From the NCBI GenBank assembly GCA_041940305.1, contig JBGTSJ010000002.1, positions 310,001 to 374,000 on the forward strand: a stretch of DNA of 64,000 nt, written 5' to 3'. Made by a program: the position numbers and the translations under genes. Source of the stretch: JBGTSJ01 sp041940305 (GTDB lineage: Bacteria; Planctomycetota; Planctomycetia; Planctomycetales; Planctomycetaceae). Positions 18,807-27,767 of the stretch are shown here, piece by piece (the stretch's first letter is position 1; the number at the start of each line of letters is the position of its first letter). Under the pieces are notes generated by a model that searched no databases, had not been told where the DNA came from, and was given only the letters and a program-made list of their open reading frames with translations.

Positions 18807-20005
18807 GTGGAAGCCGTATCATGCTGAAACGACAACTGCTGCGGAGCATCTCGACGGCGCGGCTGAAGCTGGTCCATCCGCAGTAGTTCGCCTGCTGTAA
18901 AAAGATGGTCCCGCACGGCCTGCATCGACGCCTCATCGGCCGGGCCGATCTCCGTCGTTCCCTCTGACGACACTACTGCGAGCAGAGTGTCCTCGTCCGG
19001 ATCAAATCGCTCCAGCAGATCCGGACTGTGGGTTGTCGCAACGATCTGAGTGGTCTCAGCCGCTTCACGAAGTGCGCCCATGAGCGCCGCCGATGCAGCG
19101 GGATGCAGCGCCGTCTCCGGCTCTTCGATCCCGACGAGCCGCACCGGGTCTTGTCGTCCAACCAATTGCATCGCCGCCACGAGGATGCCGAGCGTTCGCA
19201 GGGTCCCGTCGGACATGCTCCCTGCGTAGAACCGCCATGGATGTTCTGACCCGGTGACTCGCTGACGAAATGACAGCGTTTCGTGGTGGCCCACAGGAAC
19301 GCGCTCGAAATCAACGATATCTGGAACGATCTGTGCCACGTATTCTTTGATTCTTGCGAGGACTTCGGGACGATCCTCACTCAGACGCGAAATGACACTC
19401 GCAAGATTGCTGCCGTCACGGCGCAACAGTTCACCGGCGTCCGGCTTCTGCACTTCCTTAATCTGATCTGGATTCAAATTGTAGAACCCCATTCCCTGCA
19501 ATGCGTCGTAAACCGGACGAAACTGCGGTAATCCAGAAGCGACAACCAGATACAAACGATCGGAGCTCACCGGGGGTAAAGGCGCAGCTGTGGACACCAG
19601 TTGCTCGTCCTCAATGCGATATTCGTGCAGCATTTCGGATCGGTAGTTGAAGATCCGCAATCGCTCGCGCTTGACGACGAAACCGGCCTTCGGCTGTGAT
19701 CCGATCTCGAAACTGTACTCGGCAAAAGTCTCCGGCAGGTGCAGCTGCAGATCGATCCCCAGATTCCGTGGATGTCCGGTGCTGATACGGCGAACGGCCG
19801 CGATTCCCCCACGGGCCTTAATCGCATGATCGAGCGACGTCTCGAGTCCATCCGACACAAACCGCAGCGCGTCCAAGAAATTGCTCTTGCCGGCGCCATT
19901 CCGGCCGACGAGCAACGTCAACGAACCAAGCTCGACATCGCAGTCGGCGATGCTCTTGTAGTTGCGGATGCGAACCCGCTTTAGAAACACGTTCGCGTGA
20001 CTCAT
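18803..20005 (-). CDS. AAA family ATPase, RecF/OLD-like (AAA_21)
   Basis: A 400-residue SMC/ABC-type ATPase. N-terminal RIRNYKSI is typical of RecF/OLD proteins. Walker A is GRNGAGKS (34-41), the signature region is MSDGTLRT (264-271), the acidic Walker B end is VGIEEPETALHP (291-302) and the H-loop is ATTHSPDL (323-330). No coiled-coil insertion longer than about 100 residues is present. It is paired with a DUF4276 TOPRIM-like protein by a 4-base overlap. Such split ATPase + TOPRIM pairs resemble OLD, Gabija or PARIS-type anti-phage modules in logic. This pair's function is not proven. Confidence 0.88.
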   Translation of the reverse strand: MSHANVFLKRVRIRNYKSIADCDVELGSLTLLVGRNGAGKSNFLDALRFVSDGLETSLDHAIKARGGIAAVRRISTGHPRNLGIDLQLHLPETFAEYSFEIGSQPKAGFVVKRERLRIFNYRSEMLHEYRIEDEQLVSTAAPLPPVSSDRLYLVVASGLPQFRPVYDALQGMGFYNLNPDQIKEVQKPDAGELLRRDGSNLASVISRLSEDRPEVLARIKEYVAQIVPDIVDFERVPVGHHETLSFRQRVTGSEHPWRFYAGSMSDGTLRTLGILVAAMQLVGRQDPVRLVGIEEPETALHPAASAALMGALREAAETTQIVATTHSPDLLERFDPDEDTLLAVVSSEGTTEIGPADEASMQAVRDHLFTAGELLRMDQLQPRRRDAPQQLSFQHDTAST

Positions 20006-20019
20006 AAGTCTTGATCCAA

Positions 20020-22656
20020 TTACCCGCCCGACTTCACTCGCCGTTCCAGCGTCGCCATCGTCTCTCGCAGCGTGTACTCCAGGTACTCGTCCTGCTCGTA
20101 GATCAGCGACTCCACGGCGAGATCCAGCGCCTGCTGGCTGTCGAAGAAGCTCAGCGCCCGGACTGCCTCCAGCCGCACGCGCGGATGCTCATCATTCACC
20201 CGCGCCTGCAGCAGCGCGAGCGGATCGGCCACGCCATCCCGCCAGTAGCAGAGCACTCGCGTCGCGGCCGCACGGACATTGGGATTCTCCGAATTCAGCA
20301 GTTCAGTCAGCAGCCCCTCATCGACTGCGTCGAGATGCTGCCGCACCCACAGCGCCTCCAGCCGGTGGTGCTCCCGGTTCGAGTCGCCGGCATCGAGTCC
20401 GGCCACCCACTTGTCGAGCGCGGCGACGACCTCGTCGGCATCCCGCTCCCGAAGCTCCCGGCGTACGCGGGAGCGCGTCCGGTCTTCGTACGACTTGAGC
20501 AGGTCCAGCAGATGCTCGATCGACGCGCCCGCAATCTGGGGTGCATCGACCAGCGGACGCCCCTTGTATGTGATCCGCCAGATGCGGCCGTGCGACTGGT
20601 CCCGATTGGGATCGCGCAGGTTGTGCTGCATGTGGCCGATCAGCGGGTTGAACCAGTCCAGCACGTACAGCGCCCCGTCGGGACCGAACTGCAGATCGAC
20701 CGGGCGGAAGTTGGGATCGCTGGAGCGGAGCAGCGGCTCAAGCGGCTCGGCATGAAAGCCCGAGCCCGCGTCCTGGAAGCGGTACTGCAGCGTCCCCTGG
20801 AACCCGATGCAGTTGTTGAGCAGGTAGTCCCCTTGCATCTCGTCCGGAAAGTGACGGCTGCTGACGATCTCGCAGCCGCACGTCGGCCGCCACTGCTTCT
20901 CCAGAAACTGCTTCAGTCCCGGATGCTTGTGGGGATAGTCCACATCGCCCGAGAACGCGGCCGCCACATAGTTCGCCCCGCCGGACGCATCGGCGACGAA
21001 GTTCTGCCCCCACTTATCCCAGCACTGCCCCCACGGATTGGCGAATCCGTACGACACGAACACGTCCACCTTCTCCGTCCGCGGCTCGTACCGGAAGACA
21101 GCCGCATCCCGCACGCGTTCAGGCCCGTAGGGCGTCTCGATCTGCGTGTGATGGAAGGTCCCCTCCATGAAGTACAGGTCGCCGCCGGGACCCCACTCGA
21201 ACGCGCTCAGCGCGTGATGGGAGTCCGCCGAATCAAACCCGTGCAGACGGATTTCCGTCTCATCGGCCTGATCGTCTCCGTCCGTGTCCTTCAGGAAGAG
21301 TAAGTTCGGCTGGGCTGAGACGTACGCGCCGCCGTCGCCGAGTTCGATGCCGATCGGCAGATGCAGGCCGCGTGCGAAGATGGTCTCTTTGTCCGCCTTC
21401 CCGTCGCGGTCGGTGTCCTCATAAATCAGCACCTTGTCGTCGACCGGTCGTCCGGGCAGGTACATGGGGTACGACGGATTCGTGCCGACCCACAGCCGAC
21501 CCCGCGAGTCGAACGTGAACGACACGGGGTTCATCATGTTCGGGAAGTCCACCTCGGAGGCGAACAGGCTGACTTCGAACCCCTCCGGGAGCGTGAACAG
21601 CTGCTGCGACTCCTCCGGCGGCGTGATCTGCACCGCGTTCTGGAAGTTGGTCTGAATCTCCACGAACTCGCCCGTGTTCGAGTCGTCAATCGTCTCCGGC
21701 ACGGACTCGCCCTGGGCGACCTTCCAGATCCGCTCATCGCGGTTGGCGATCATCTTCCGCAGCTTCTCGAACTCGGCCGGGAAATTGACGACGCCGAACG
21801 GCTCCTTGCGGCCGCCGTAGATGTAGTAGCCGTTGACGGCCCGGTAGTCGTAAAAGAACTGCAGGTTCTTCTCGTTCACCTCTGCCAGCAGTCGCTTCAT
21901 CCGCTCGACCGGATAGACACTCAGCAGGTGGATCGGATGAACTTCCCGGAACAGCCCTTCATCCAGAATCGGCGCCAGCCGCTCGTTGCCCTCATCGCTC
22001 AGATGGCAGCCGTTGATCGTCAGCGGCTGCTCCACTTTCTCATACAGCTCCAGCGTCGGTGCGAACAGATCGACGAACTGCACCTCCTTCTCCGCCGCAA
22101 TCTGCCGCATCGCCTCCGTGTACTGGCCGATTCGCTCGTTGTTCCAGGTGCCGGCCAGAATATTGCGGTCGGTGCGATCCTCATTGGCGATGGGGGACAC
22201 CAGCACCAGCGTCGGAGCATGTTCGCCGTTGTACTTCGTCGTGGTCGTCGTCTGAATGAAGTTCTCCAGATCCTGCTTGAACTTCGCCAGCCCCGCTTCG
22301 CCGCCGAACGATTCATTGAAGCCGAAGAACGCGAGAATCACGTCGGGCTTGTGATCCTCCAGAGTGTGGCCGTGATCGTCGAAATCCTTGGACCGCGGAC
22401 GCAGCGTCAGTTCATCGGCCGACCAGCCCAGGTTCCGCACGACCAGTTGATGCTCCGGAAACCGCGTCTGCAGCAGTGCCTCCCAGTGACCGTAATACAG
22501 CATCCGCTCGGCGAGCGTATTGCCGATCAGCACGATCCGGTCGCCATGCTCCAGTTCAAGCCGTTCCGGCGCCGCGGCCCGGACTTCGCCGCTGCTCGCC
22601 GCCACAAATGTCAGCATCACCGCAATCGAACGAAGCGCGAGTCGCATTGAGTGCAT
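20020..22656 (-). CDS. SGNH hydrolase fused to PVC-type membrane-bound dehydrogenase propeller and HEAT-like tail
   Basis: An 878-residue exported protein. A signal peptide (about 1-28) is followed by an SGNH/GDSL-like domain (about 30-245: IVLIGNTLAERM, GFNES, DGCHLS-like NGCHLSDEGN). From about 350 comes the planctomycete beta-propeller called putative membrane-bound dehydrogenase (TIGR02604 type), with calcium-binding-like DTDRDGKADKE and DTDGDDQADE loops. The last 150 residues are HEAT-like helices. No CxxCH haem motif follows, unlike many relatives. The start could also be Met4 (22647). Substrate unknown; probably envelope carbohydrate or polyol oxidation. Confidence 0.82.
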   Translation of the reverse strand: MHSMRLALRSIAVMLTFVAASSGEVRAAAPERLELEHGDRIVLIGNTLAERMLYYGHWEALLQTRFPEHQLVVRNLGWSADELTLRPRSKDFDDHGHTLEDHKPDVILAFFGFNESFGGEAGLAKFKQDLENFIQTTTTTKYNGEHAPTLVLVSPIANEDRTDRNILAGTWNNERIGQYTEAMRQIAAEKEVQFVDLFAPTLELYEKVEQPLTINGCHLSDEGNERLAPILDEGLFREVHPIHLLSVYPVERMKRLLAEVNEKNLQFFYDYRAVNGYYIYGGRKEPFGVVNFPAEFEKLRKMIANRDERIWKVAQGESVPETIDDSNTGEFVEIQTNFQNAVQITPPEESQQLFTLPEGFEVSLFASEVDFPNMMNPVSFTFDSRGRLWVGTNPSYPMYLPGRPVDDKVLIYEDTDRDGKADKETIFARGLHLPIGIELGDGGAYVSAQPNLLFLKDTDGDDQADETEIRLHGFDSADSHHALSAFEWGPGGDLYFMEGTFHHTQIETPYGPERVRDAAVFRYEPRTEKVDVFVSYGFANPWGQCWDKWGQNFVADASGGANYVAAAFSGDVDYPHKHPGLKQFLEKQWRPTCGCEIVSSRHFPDEMQGDYLLNNCIGFQGTLQYRFQDAGSGFHAEPLEPLLRSSDPNFRPVDLQFGPDGALYVLDWFNPLIGHMQHNLRDPNRDQSHGRIWRITYKGRPLVDAPQIAGASIEHLLDLLKSYEDRTRSRVRRELRERDADEVVAALDKWVAGLDAGDSNREHHRLEALWVRQHLDAVDEGLLTELLNSENPNVRAAATRVLCYWRDGVADPLALLQARVNDEHPRVRLEAVRALSFFDSQQALDLAVESLIYEQDEYLEYTLRETMATLERRVKSGG

Positions 22657-22660
22657 CCAA

Positions 22661-22890
22661 TCAGTCGATGAGTTCGTCGAGAGACGCGAATCCGAGAACG
22701 TGCAGCGGACCGGCGGCAGACTCTATCGGCCGCACGTTGTCGTCTAACGGCTCGCAGATCTGACTGCCGCCAGCCGCCTCCTGAAATCCGTCACACACCG
22801 CGAGACGCCATTCTGTCAACTCGCTTGCAACGTGTAAACGAAGGGGTGACACCTCGCGAACGCCGATTGCCGACAGCTTCACCGCGGCTG
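22661..22890 (-). pseudogene. Possible C-terminal remnant of a gene, uncertain
   Basis: A minus-strand open stretch with protein-like composition (ending VRPIESAAGPLHVLGFASLDELID-like, stop at 22661) but no start codon of its own outside the adjacent repeat. It has no recognised family and mixed third-base composition. It may be the tail of a decayed gene cut by insertion of repeat family 2, or chance. Confidence 0.25.
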
Positions 22891-23020
22891 CAATAACTTC
22901 TGGTTGTCGCAGGCACAGTCCGCTGTGCCATCCGCTGGGTTCACTGCATAACAGCATGAACCCCGGGACCAGGCTGTGCCCTCCAAAGAAATCCACTCCT
23001 GCGCCGCTTCACCGCGGCTG
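22876..23020 (+). repeat. Interspersed repeat family 2, copy 2, flanked by a 15-base direct repeat
   Basis: The core 22891-23005 contains TTCTGGTTGTCGCAGGCACA, CCGCTGGGTTCACTGC, GAACCCCGGGACC and CCAAAGAAATCCACTCCTG, as in the copy at 25811-25946. The identical 15-mer GCTTCACCGCGGCTG lies at both edges (22876-22890 and 23006-23020), as expected for a target-site duplication. It fills much of the 447-base gap before the small lysine-rich gene. Confidence 0.68.
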
Positions 23021-23103
23021 TGTCTTGACAGGTGGCCCCGCGCACGCAAAAACAGTCGGCGCGTCAGATCCGTTCGATGTTCACGTGTCAGGAGTCTTGT
23101 GAG

Positions 23104-23292
23104 ATGCCGACCAGCGGCCCGATTGTGAGAACCGGAGCGACCCCCGAATTCTGGAAGAACTGGGAAAATGTCTTCGGCGGCAAAAAGAAGAGCGCCGCCG
23201 CGCCGAAGGCAGCGACGTCCAAGAAGGCCGCACCGAAGGCCGCCAAGTCCGGCGCCGCCAAGAAGAGCAAAGCGGCCGGCAAGAAGAAGTGA
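23104..23292 (+). CDS. Small lysine/alanine-rich, histone H1-like tail protein
   Basis: A 62-residue basic protein. The first 27 residues (MPTSGPIVRTGATPEFWKNW then ENVFGG) look like a small folded module. The rest is a Lys/Ala/Pro tail with AAPKAA and AKKSK repeats, like eukaryotic H1 tails and bacterial Hc1/AlgP-type DNA binders. The start at 23104 has AGGAG 9 bases upstream. A longer frame to 23032 lacks such a site. Nucleic-acid binding is inferred from composition only. Confidence 0.75.
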   Translation: MPTSGPIVRTGATPEFWKNWENVFGGKKKSAAAPKAATSKKAAPKAAKSGAAKKSKAAGKKK

Positions 23293-23384
23293 GCGCCAGC
23301 AACTCCTGAGCGCCCGGCCACGGTCCCGAAGCAGGCATCCAGTCGATGACGCGCGCCGGGTTGCCGGCCACGAGGACCGCTCCG

Positions 23385-24977
23385 ATGCGCGGCGAGCCTG
23401 AACCCGATCGCACGCAACGGTTGCTGACGATCCTCGCGCTCGCCGCCAGTTGGACCCTCTACTCCTGGGTGCGCATCCCGGTCCCGGCCGTCAACGAGCC
23501 GCATTACCTGACGAAGGCACGGCATTACTGGCAGCCGGAGTGGTGTGCCGGTGATCTGTTTCTCGACTCCGCCGACGCGCACCTCGTCTTTTACCAGACG
23601 GTCGGAGCACTCACGCAGTTCCTCTCGCTCGAAGCCGCCGCCTGGTGCGGCCGGCTGCTCGGGTTCGTACTGCTGGCGATCGGCTGGGAGCGGCTCATCA
23701 GCTTCTGGACTCCGGGCGTCTGGCGCTGCACGCTCGCCGCCTGGCTGTTCCTGCTGCTGCAGACCGCCGGCAACTTCGCCGGCGAATGGCTCGTCGGCGG
23801 CGTCGAAGCCAAAGTGTTCGCGTACGGCTTCACACTCTGGAGCGCCGGAGAACTCCTGCGCGACCGCCTGTGGCGCGGCGGACTGCTGCTCGGCCTCGCC
23901 GTCAGCTTTCATCCGGTCGTCGGCGCATGGTGCGTCCTGATCATTGCTGCGATGTTCGCGTTTCAGGCCGCCCTCGACCTCCGCTCGCAACGCACCCTGT
24001 CCAACCGCCCACCCTGGTCGCGCGTGAGTGTGGCGGTCGCCTGCTTTACTGTCGCCGCGCTGCCAGGACTCCTCCCGGCCCTGTCATTGATCGGCGGCAG
24101 CGATCCGGCCGTGCAGCTCCGGGCCGACATCATCCAGGTGGGCTACCGCCTCAAGCACCATCTCGACCCGCTGCAGTTCCCCTTCGAGTCGTACCGCTAC
24201 TACGCCCTGCTTCTCGTCATGTGGGGACTGGTGCGCCGGTTGACGAACCACAGCGGCTGGTCGGCGCTGGAGCGCTTCACCCTGTTCGCAATCCTGATTG
24301 CCGGAATTGGCTACGCCGCGGCGCTGGGGCCGCGCCCGTTCGACCAGCTGCCGATGCTCGCCTGGAGGATTCGGCTGCTCAAGCTGTATCCGTTCCGCAT
24401 CGCCGACCTCGCCGTTCCCGTCTCGCTCGCCATCCTGCTCGTCTCGACTCTCGAACCACGATCCCGCGGATCGGGCCCGTCCAATCGTGGGGGCTGGCGG
24501 GCCGCACTCCTGAGTTGCGTCGTCGTCGCCTTGGCTCTCGGCCTCCCCGGACGCGATCGTTCCCCCAGCCGGATGCCGCCCGACAAAGAGGCGGACTGGA
24601 TCGCCGCCTGCAACTGGATTCGCCAGAATACGCCCGAGGACGCCCTGCTCTACGCCGCCAATGAAGACTGGGCCGTCAAGTGGTATGCTCAGCGGCCCGA
24701 GTATGTGAACTACAAGGATTGCCCGCAGGACGCCGCCGGCATCATTGAGTGGTATCGCAGGCTGGTCTTCATGTCCGCCTGGGCCCGCCGACATTACGAC
24801 GATGCGCTCTTCTCATCCGCCGAGTTGCAGGACCTTCACGACGAAACCGGCATCACGCACCTGCTCGTCAGCCGGTTCGGTCCGATGGAAGCCCAGCCGG
24901 TTTATGCCAACGACAGCTTTCGCGTGTATGCCACGCTGCCGGCGGATCTCGCGAAGCCGGGCCTGCCCGCACATTGA
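23385..24977 (+). CDS. Polytopic membrane protein (DUF6798-like)
   Basis: A 530-residue membrane protein with about 10-11 hydrophobic segments and a C-terminal soluble part from about residue 400 (WIAACNWIRQNTPEDALLYA, then YADDSFR-like end). The charged NEPHYLTKARHYW after TM1 and GVEAKVFAYGF later resemble planctomycete/cyanobacterial membrane proteins of glycosyltransferase-like (GT-C) topology. No catalytic function is recognised. The start at 23385 has GAGGA 8 bases upstream; 23346 is an alternative. Gap to the next gene is 100 bases. Confidence 0.75.
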   Translation: MRGEPEPDRTQRLLTILALAASWTLYSWVRIPVPAVNEPHYLTKARHYWQPEWCAGDLFLDSADAHLVFYQTVGALTQFLSLEAAAWCGRLLGFVLLAIGWERLISFWTPGVWRCTLAAWLFLLLQTAGNFAGEWLVGGVEAKVFAYGFTLWSAGELLRDRLWRGGLLLGLAVSFHPVVGAWCVLIIAAMFAFQAALDLRSQRTLSNRPPWSRVSVAVACFTVAALPGLLPALSLIGGSDPAVQLRADIIQVGYRLKHHLDPLQFPFESYRYYALLLVMWGLVRRLTNHSGWSALERFTLFAILIAGIGYAAALGPRPFDQLPMLAWRIRLLKLYPFRIADLAVPVSLAILLVSTLEPRSRGSGPSNRGGWRAALLSCVVVALALGLPGRDRSPSRMPPDKEADWIAACNWIRQNTPEDALLYAANEDWAVKWYAQRPEYVNYKDCPQDAAGIIEWYRRLVFMSAWARRHYDDALFSSAELQDLHDETGITHLLVSRFGPMEAQPVYANDSFRVYATLPADLAKPGLPAH

Positions 24978-25077
24978 CCTTCCCAGCCCAAAGCTGATCC
25001 ACTACACACTTCCCGCGCCAGAACGGTTGCGGGCCGGTCCTGTCGACCGGTCCTGGCCGGAGATACGGTGACTCGAC

Positions 25078-25764
25078 ATGCCGTCCGCTTCATTCCCCGA
25101 ATCCGCGGCCTTCGCTGAACTGGAGCCGCGCCCTGCGGCGATCAGCGACGAGACGGCCAACTGGCTGACGCACGCCGCCGGTTTCGGACTCAGCCTCATC
25201 GCTGCCGTGCTGCTCTTGTTTACGGCCGCCAACAGCGGAGGGTCGGCGCGGATTCTGGGCTGCAGCATCTATGCAGCCACCCTGGTTGCTCTGTACGCCG
25301 CTTCCACACTTTCGCATTCGTTTGAAGATCCGGCACGCCGCCGGTTCTATCGGATGCTCGATCAGGTCTGCATCTTTCTGCTCGTCGTCGGAACCTACAC
25401 GCCCTTTGGGCTCGTCCACGCGTGGGACGGGGGCTGGTGGATCGTCATGCTCGCCATGTGGGCATGCGCAGTGGCCGGAATCGCTCTGCGCGTCCGCGAT
25501 CCGGATCGAACTCTCCCCCCTTGGCTGTTCGTCCTCATCGCCTGGCTTCCGCTGTGCACCATGTTTCGCGCCTATGACGTCTCCCACGCGTCCGGATTGA
25601 GTCTCGTCTTTGCGGGGGGCCTGTCATACATGGGGGGCCTCTGGTTCCTGGTGAACGATCACCGCCGTCGCTACTACCACGCCGCCTGGCACCTCTGCAC
25701 CATCGCCGGCAGCACGTTTCACTACCTGTTCCTGCTCCACTTCGTTGCCGCTGCGCCGGCCTGA
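25078..25764 (+). CDS. Hemolysin III / PAQR family membrane protein
   Basis: A 228-residue protein with seven membrane segments of the HlyIII/PAQR family. Metal-coordinating residues of the family are present: STLSHSFED in the second conserved block, and HAAWHLCTIAGSTFHY near the C-terminus (HxxxH). The opening SDETANWLTHAAGFGLS is the typical first block. Homologues act as membrane hydrolases or receptors of unclear bacterial role; the haemolysin name is historical. The start ATG is preceded by GGAGATACGGTGACTCGAC. Confidence 0.9.
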   Translation: MPSASFPESAAFAELEPRPAAISDETANWLTHAAGFGLSLIAAVLLLFTAANSGGSARILGCSIYAATLVALYAASTLSHSFEDPARRRFYRMLDQVCIFLLVVGTYTPFGLVHAWDGGWWIVMLAMWACAVAGIALRVRDPDRTLPPWLFVLIAWLPLCTMFRAYDVSHASGLSLVFAGGLSYMGGLWFLVNDHRRRYYHAAWHLCTIAGSTFHYLFLLHFVAAAPA

Positions 25765-25810
25765 CGCAATCGCGACGACCTGATGCTCGCTCGGGCGACT
25801 CGTGGGCCCC

Positions 25811-25946
25811 GTAGCTTCTGGTTGTCCGCGAAGCGGACAGCCCAAAGTCGCAGGCACACTCTGTGTGCCGTCCCGCTGGATTCGCCACAACGCTGAACTC
25901 ACCCCGGGACCTCGTGCGCCATCCAAAGAAACCCGCTCCTGCGCCC
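25811..25946 (+). repeat. Interspersed repeat family 2, copy 3
   Basis: Contains TTCTGGTTGTC, GTCGCAGGCACACTCTGTGTG, CCGCTGGATTC, GAACTCACCCCGGGACC and CCAAAGAAACCCGCTCCTG in the same order as copy 2, with a small extra hairpin GTCCGCGAAGCGGAC inserted after the first block. It lies 47 bases after the HlyIII stop and ends about 96 bases before the next start. Confidence 0.68.
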
Positions 25947-26041
25947 CGATGCGCCGCTCCACGACCGCAACCTTGCACGGCGGCGCGGCACTCGGTCGAA
26001 TGCGGTTGTTCCGTCCGCCCACGTTGCCGGAATCCAGCCGC

Positions 26042-27586
26042 ATGACTCTGATTCGCTTCTGCTGCACAGCCTCCGTTTGGTTGTCACTGACCCTCAGTCT
26101 CTCCTGTTCCGTCGAACCGTCCGTCGCCGAGCAGCCCGCCTCTCCCCCATCAGCCGGCGACCTTCCTCTCGCCCTGCAGAACGGATCCGAACAACCCGCG
26201 CCGCAGTCCCCTCCCCTCAGGCCGGGAGAAGACTGGCCCTGGTTTCTCGGCCCGCGGCACGACGGCACATCCTCCGAGACCGGTCTGCTGGATGAATGGC
26301 CCGAAGGCGGGCCCCCCCTGGTCTGGGAGAAGGACGTCGGCACCGGCTATAGCGCCCCTTCGGTGCGCGGCGAACGGCTGGTTTATCACCACCGCATCGG
26401 GCGCGAGGAGATCGTCCAGTGCGTGCACGCCGTGACGGGCCGCACCATCTGGATTCACCGCTATCCGAGCACCTTCACCGACCCCTATGGCTACAACAAC
26501 GGACCGCGCTGCAGTCCCATTCTCACCGAGTCGCATTGCTACACCTTCGGCGCCCAGGGCGTCCTGCTCTGCCTCGCCCTGGCGGATGGAGAACCCGTCT
26601 GGGAGCGCAAGCTGCAGGACGAGATGACCATCCCGGACGGATTCTTCGGCGTGGGAGCGACTCCGGTGCTGGAAGGAGACCGGCTGATCGTCGCCGCCGG
26701 CGGGCAGCCGAATTCGGGCCTCATCGCCGTCGATGCCGCAACCGGCGAAACGCTCTGGGAGAGCGTCGGTCAGGAAACGTGGGACGGCGAGCAGACGGAT
26801 TCCCGCCTGCGTCCCGTCCACAATTGGAGCGGCGATGAAATGGTCGTCAGCTATTCCTCCCCCATCGTGGCGACGCTGCACGGCCGGCGGCACGTGTTGG
26901 CGCTCATGCGCCACGGACTCGTCTCCGTTGATCCGCAGACGGGCGAGGAGAACTTTCACTACTGGTTCCGGTCCGAGACCCACGAATCCGTCAATGCCGC
27001 CGTTCCGGTCGTCGTGGACGATACGATCATGCTGTCGGCCGCGTACCTGGTCGGTGCGGTGCGGTTGAAAGTGCAGCCCGACGGCAAGGGCGTTGAGGAA
27101 CTCTGGCGCGACCGCCGCAATCTGCTGACGCACTGGTCCACCGCGATTCATCACGACGGTTATTACTACGGCTTCAGCGGACGCCACGATTACGAGGCCA
27201 CATTCCGTTGCCTCAATGCCGACACTGGCGAGGTGGTGTGGGAGACCGACGGCTTTGGCAGGCCGTTCACCGACCTCCGCCAGGTCGGCCGGGACGAGTT
27301 CGAAGACACCGTCAACAACGTCCGCATTCCCACGCCGTTCTACGGCCGCGGGTCGAAGATCATGGTCGAAGACAAGTTCATCGTGCTCTCCGAGTACGGC
27401 CTGCTGGCGCTGGTCCGCGTCAATCCCGAGAAGTGGGAGGAGATCAGCCGCTTCAAGCCGCCGCGGATGCATTACCCCAGTTGGGCCGCCCCGGTCCTCT
27501 CCCGCGGCTACCTCTACCTCCGCTGCGAGGATTCACTGCTGTGTTACGATCTCCGGGCGCCTGACACAGAAACGCCAGCACGTTAG
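26042..27586 (+). CDS. Exported PQQ-like beta-propeller repeat protein
   Basis: A 514-residue protein with an N-terminal signal sequence (about 1-22) and repeated propeller blades of the PQQ-like/BamB type: GEDWPWFLGPRHDG opening block, DAATGETLWESV, DPQTGEENFHYWF, NADTGEVVWETDG. Planctomycetes encode many such exported propellers; binding of PQQ itself is not implied. The start at 26042 is preferred because the in-frame extension to 25802 crosses repeat family 2. Repeat family 1 copy B follows. Function in envelope or extracellular catabolism is only inferred. Confidence 0.85.
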   Translation: MTLIRFCCTASVWLSLTLSLSCSVEPSVAEQPASPPSAGDLPLALQNGSEQPAPQSPPLRPGEDWPWFLGPRHDGTSSETGLLDEWPEGGPPLVWEKDVGTGYSAPSVRGERLVYHHRIGREEIVQCVHAVTGRTIWIHRYPSTFTDPYGYNNGPRCSPILTESHCYTFGAQGVLLCLALADGEPVWERKLQDEMTIPDGFFGVGATPVLEGDRLIVAAGGQPNSGLIAVDAATGETLWESVGQETWDGEQTDSRLRPVHNWSGDEMVVSYSSPIVATLHGRRHVLALMRHGLVSVDPQTGEENFHYWFRSETHESVNAAVPVVVDDTIMLSAAYLVGAVRLKVQPDGKGVEELWRDRRNLLTHWSTAIHHDGYYYGFSGRHDYEATFRCLNADTGEVVWETDGFGRPFTDLRQVGRDEFEDTVNNVRIPTPFYGRGSKIMVEDKFIVLSEYGLLALVRVNPEKWEEISRFKPPRMHYPSWAAPVLSRGYLYLRCEDSLLCYDLRAPDTETPAR

Positions 27587-27619
27587 AGGACGAGGTAAGC
27601 AGAGCCAATCGCCGGTGGC

Positions 27620-27767
27620 ATAAGGTTCCGCATAAGCCTCTGTAGCCGGCCAATGTAACCGGCCTCTGTAGCCGGCCTCTGTGAGGCCGGGCGAGCAGGT
27701 GAAAGCGCGACAACCCGGCTGGTTCGGACGGGGCCACAGACCCGTCTACAGGTTTTGACGAAGGTTC
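27620..27767 (+). repeat. MITE-like repeat family 1, copy B
   Basis: Starts AAGGTTCCGCATAAGCCTC and ends CTACAGGTTTTGACGAAGGTTC, giving imperfect terminal inverted repeats. The 13-mer CTCTGTAGCCGGC is partly triplicated. An 8-bp hairpin CCGGCCTC/GAGGCCGG sits at 27672-27690. The element ends on the base before the ATG of the next gene. Confidence 0.8.

Noticed and set aside
20011..21303. Open frame of 430 codons on the plus strand
   Set aside because: Antisense to the PVC dehydrogenase gene; no domain.
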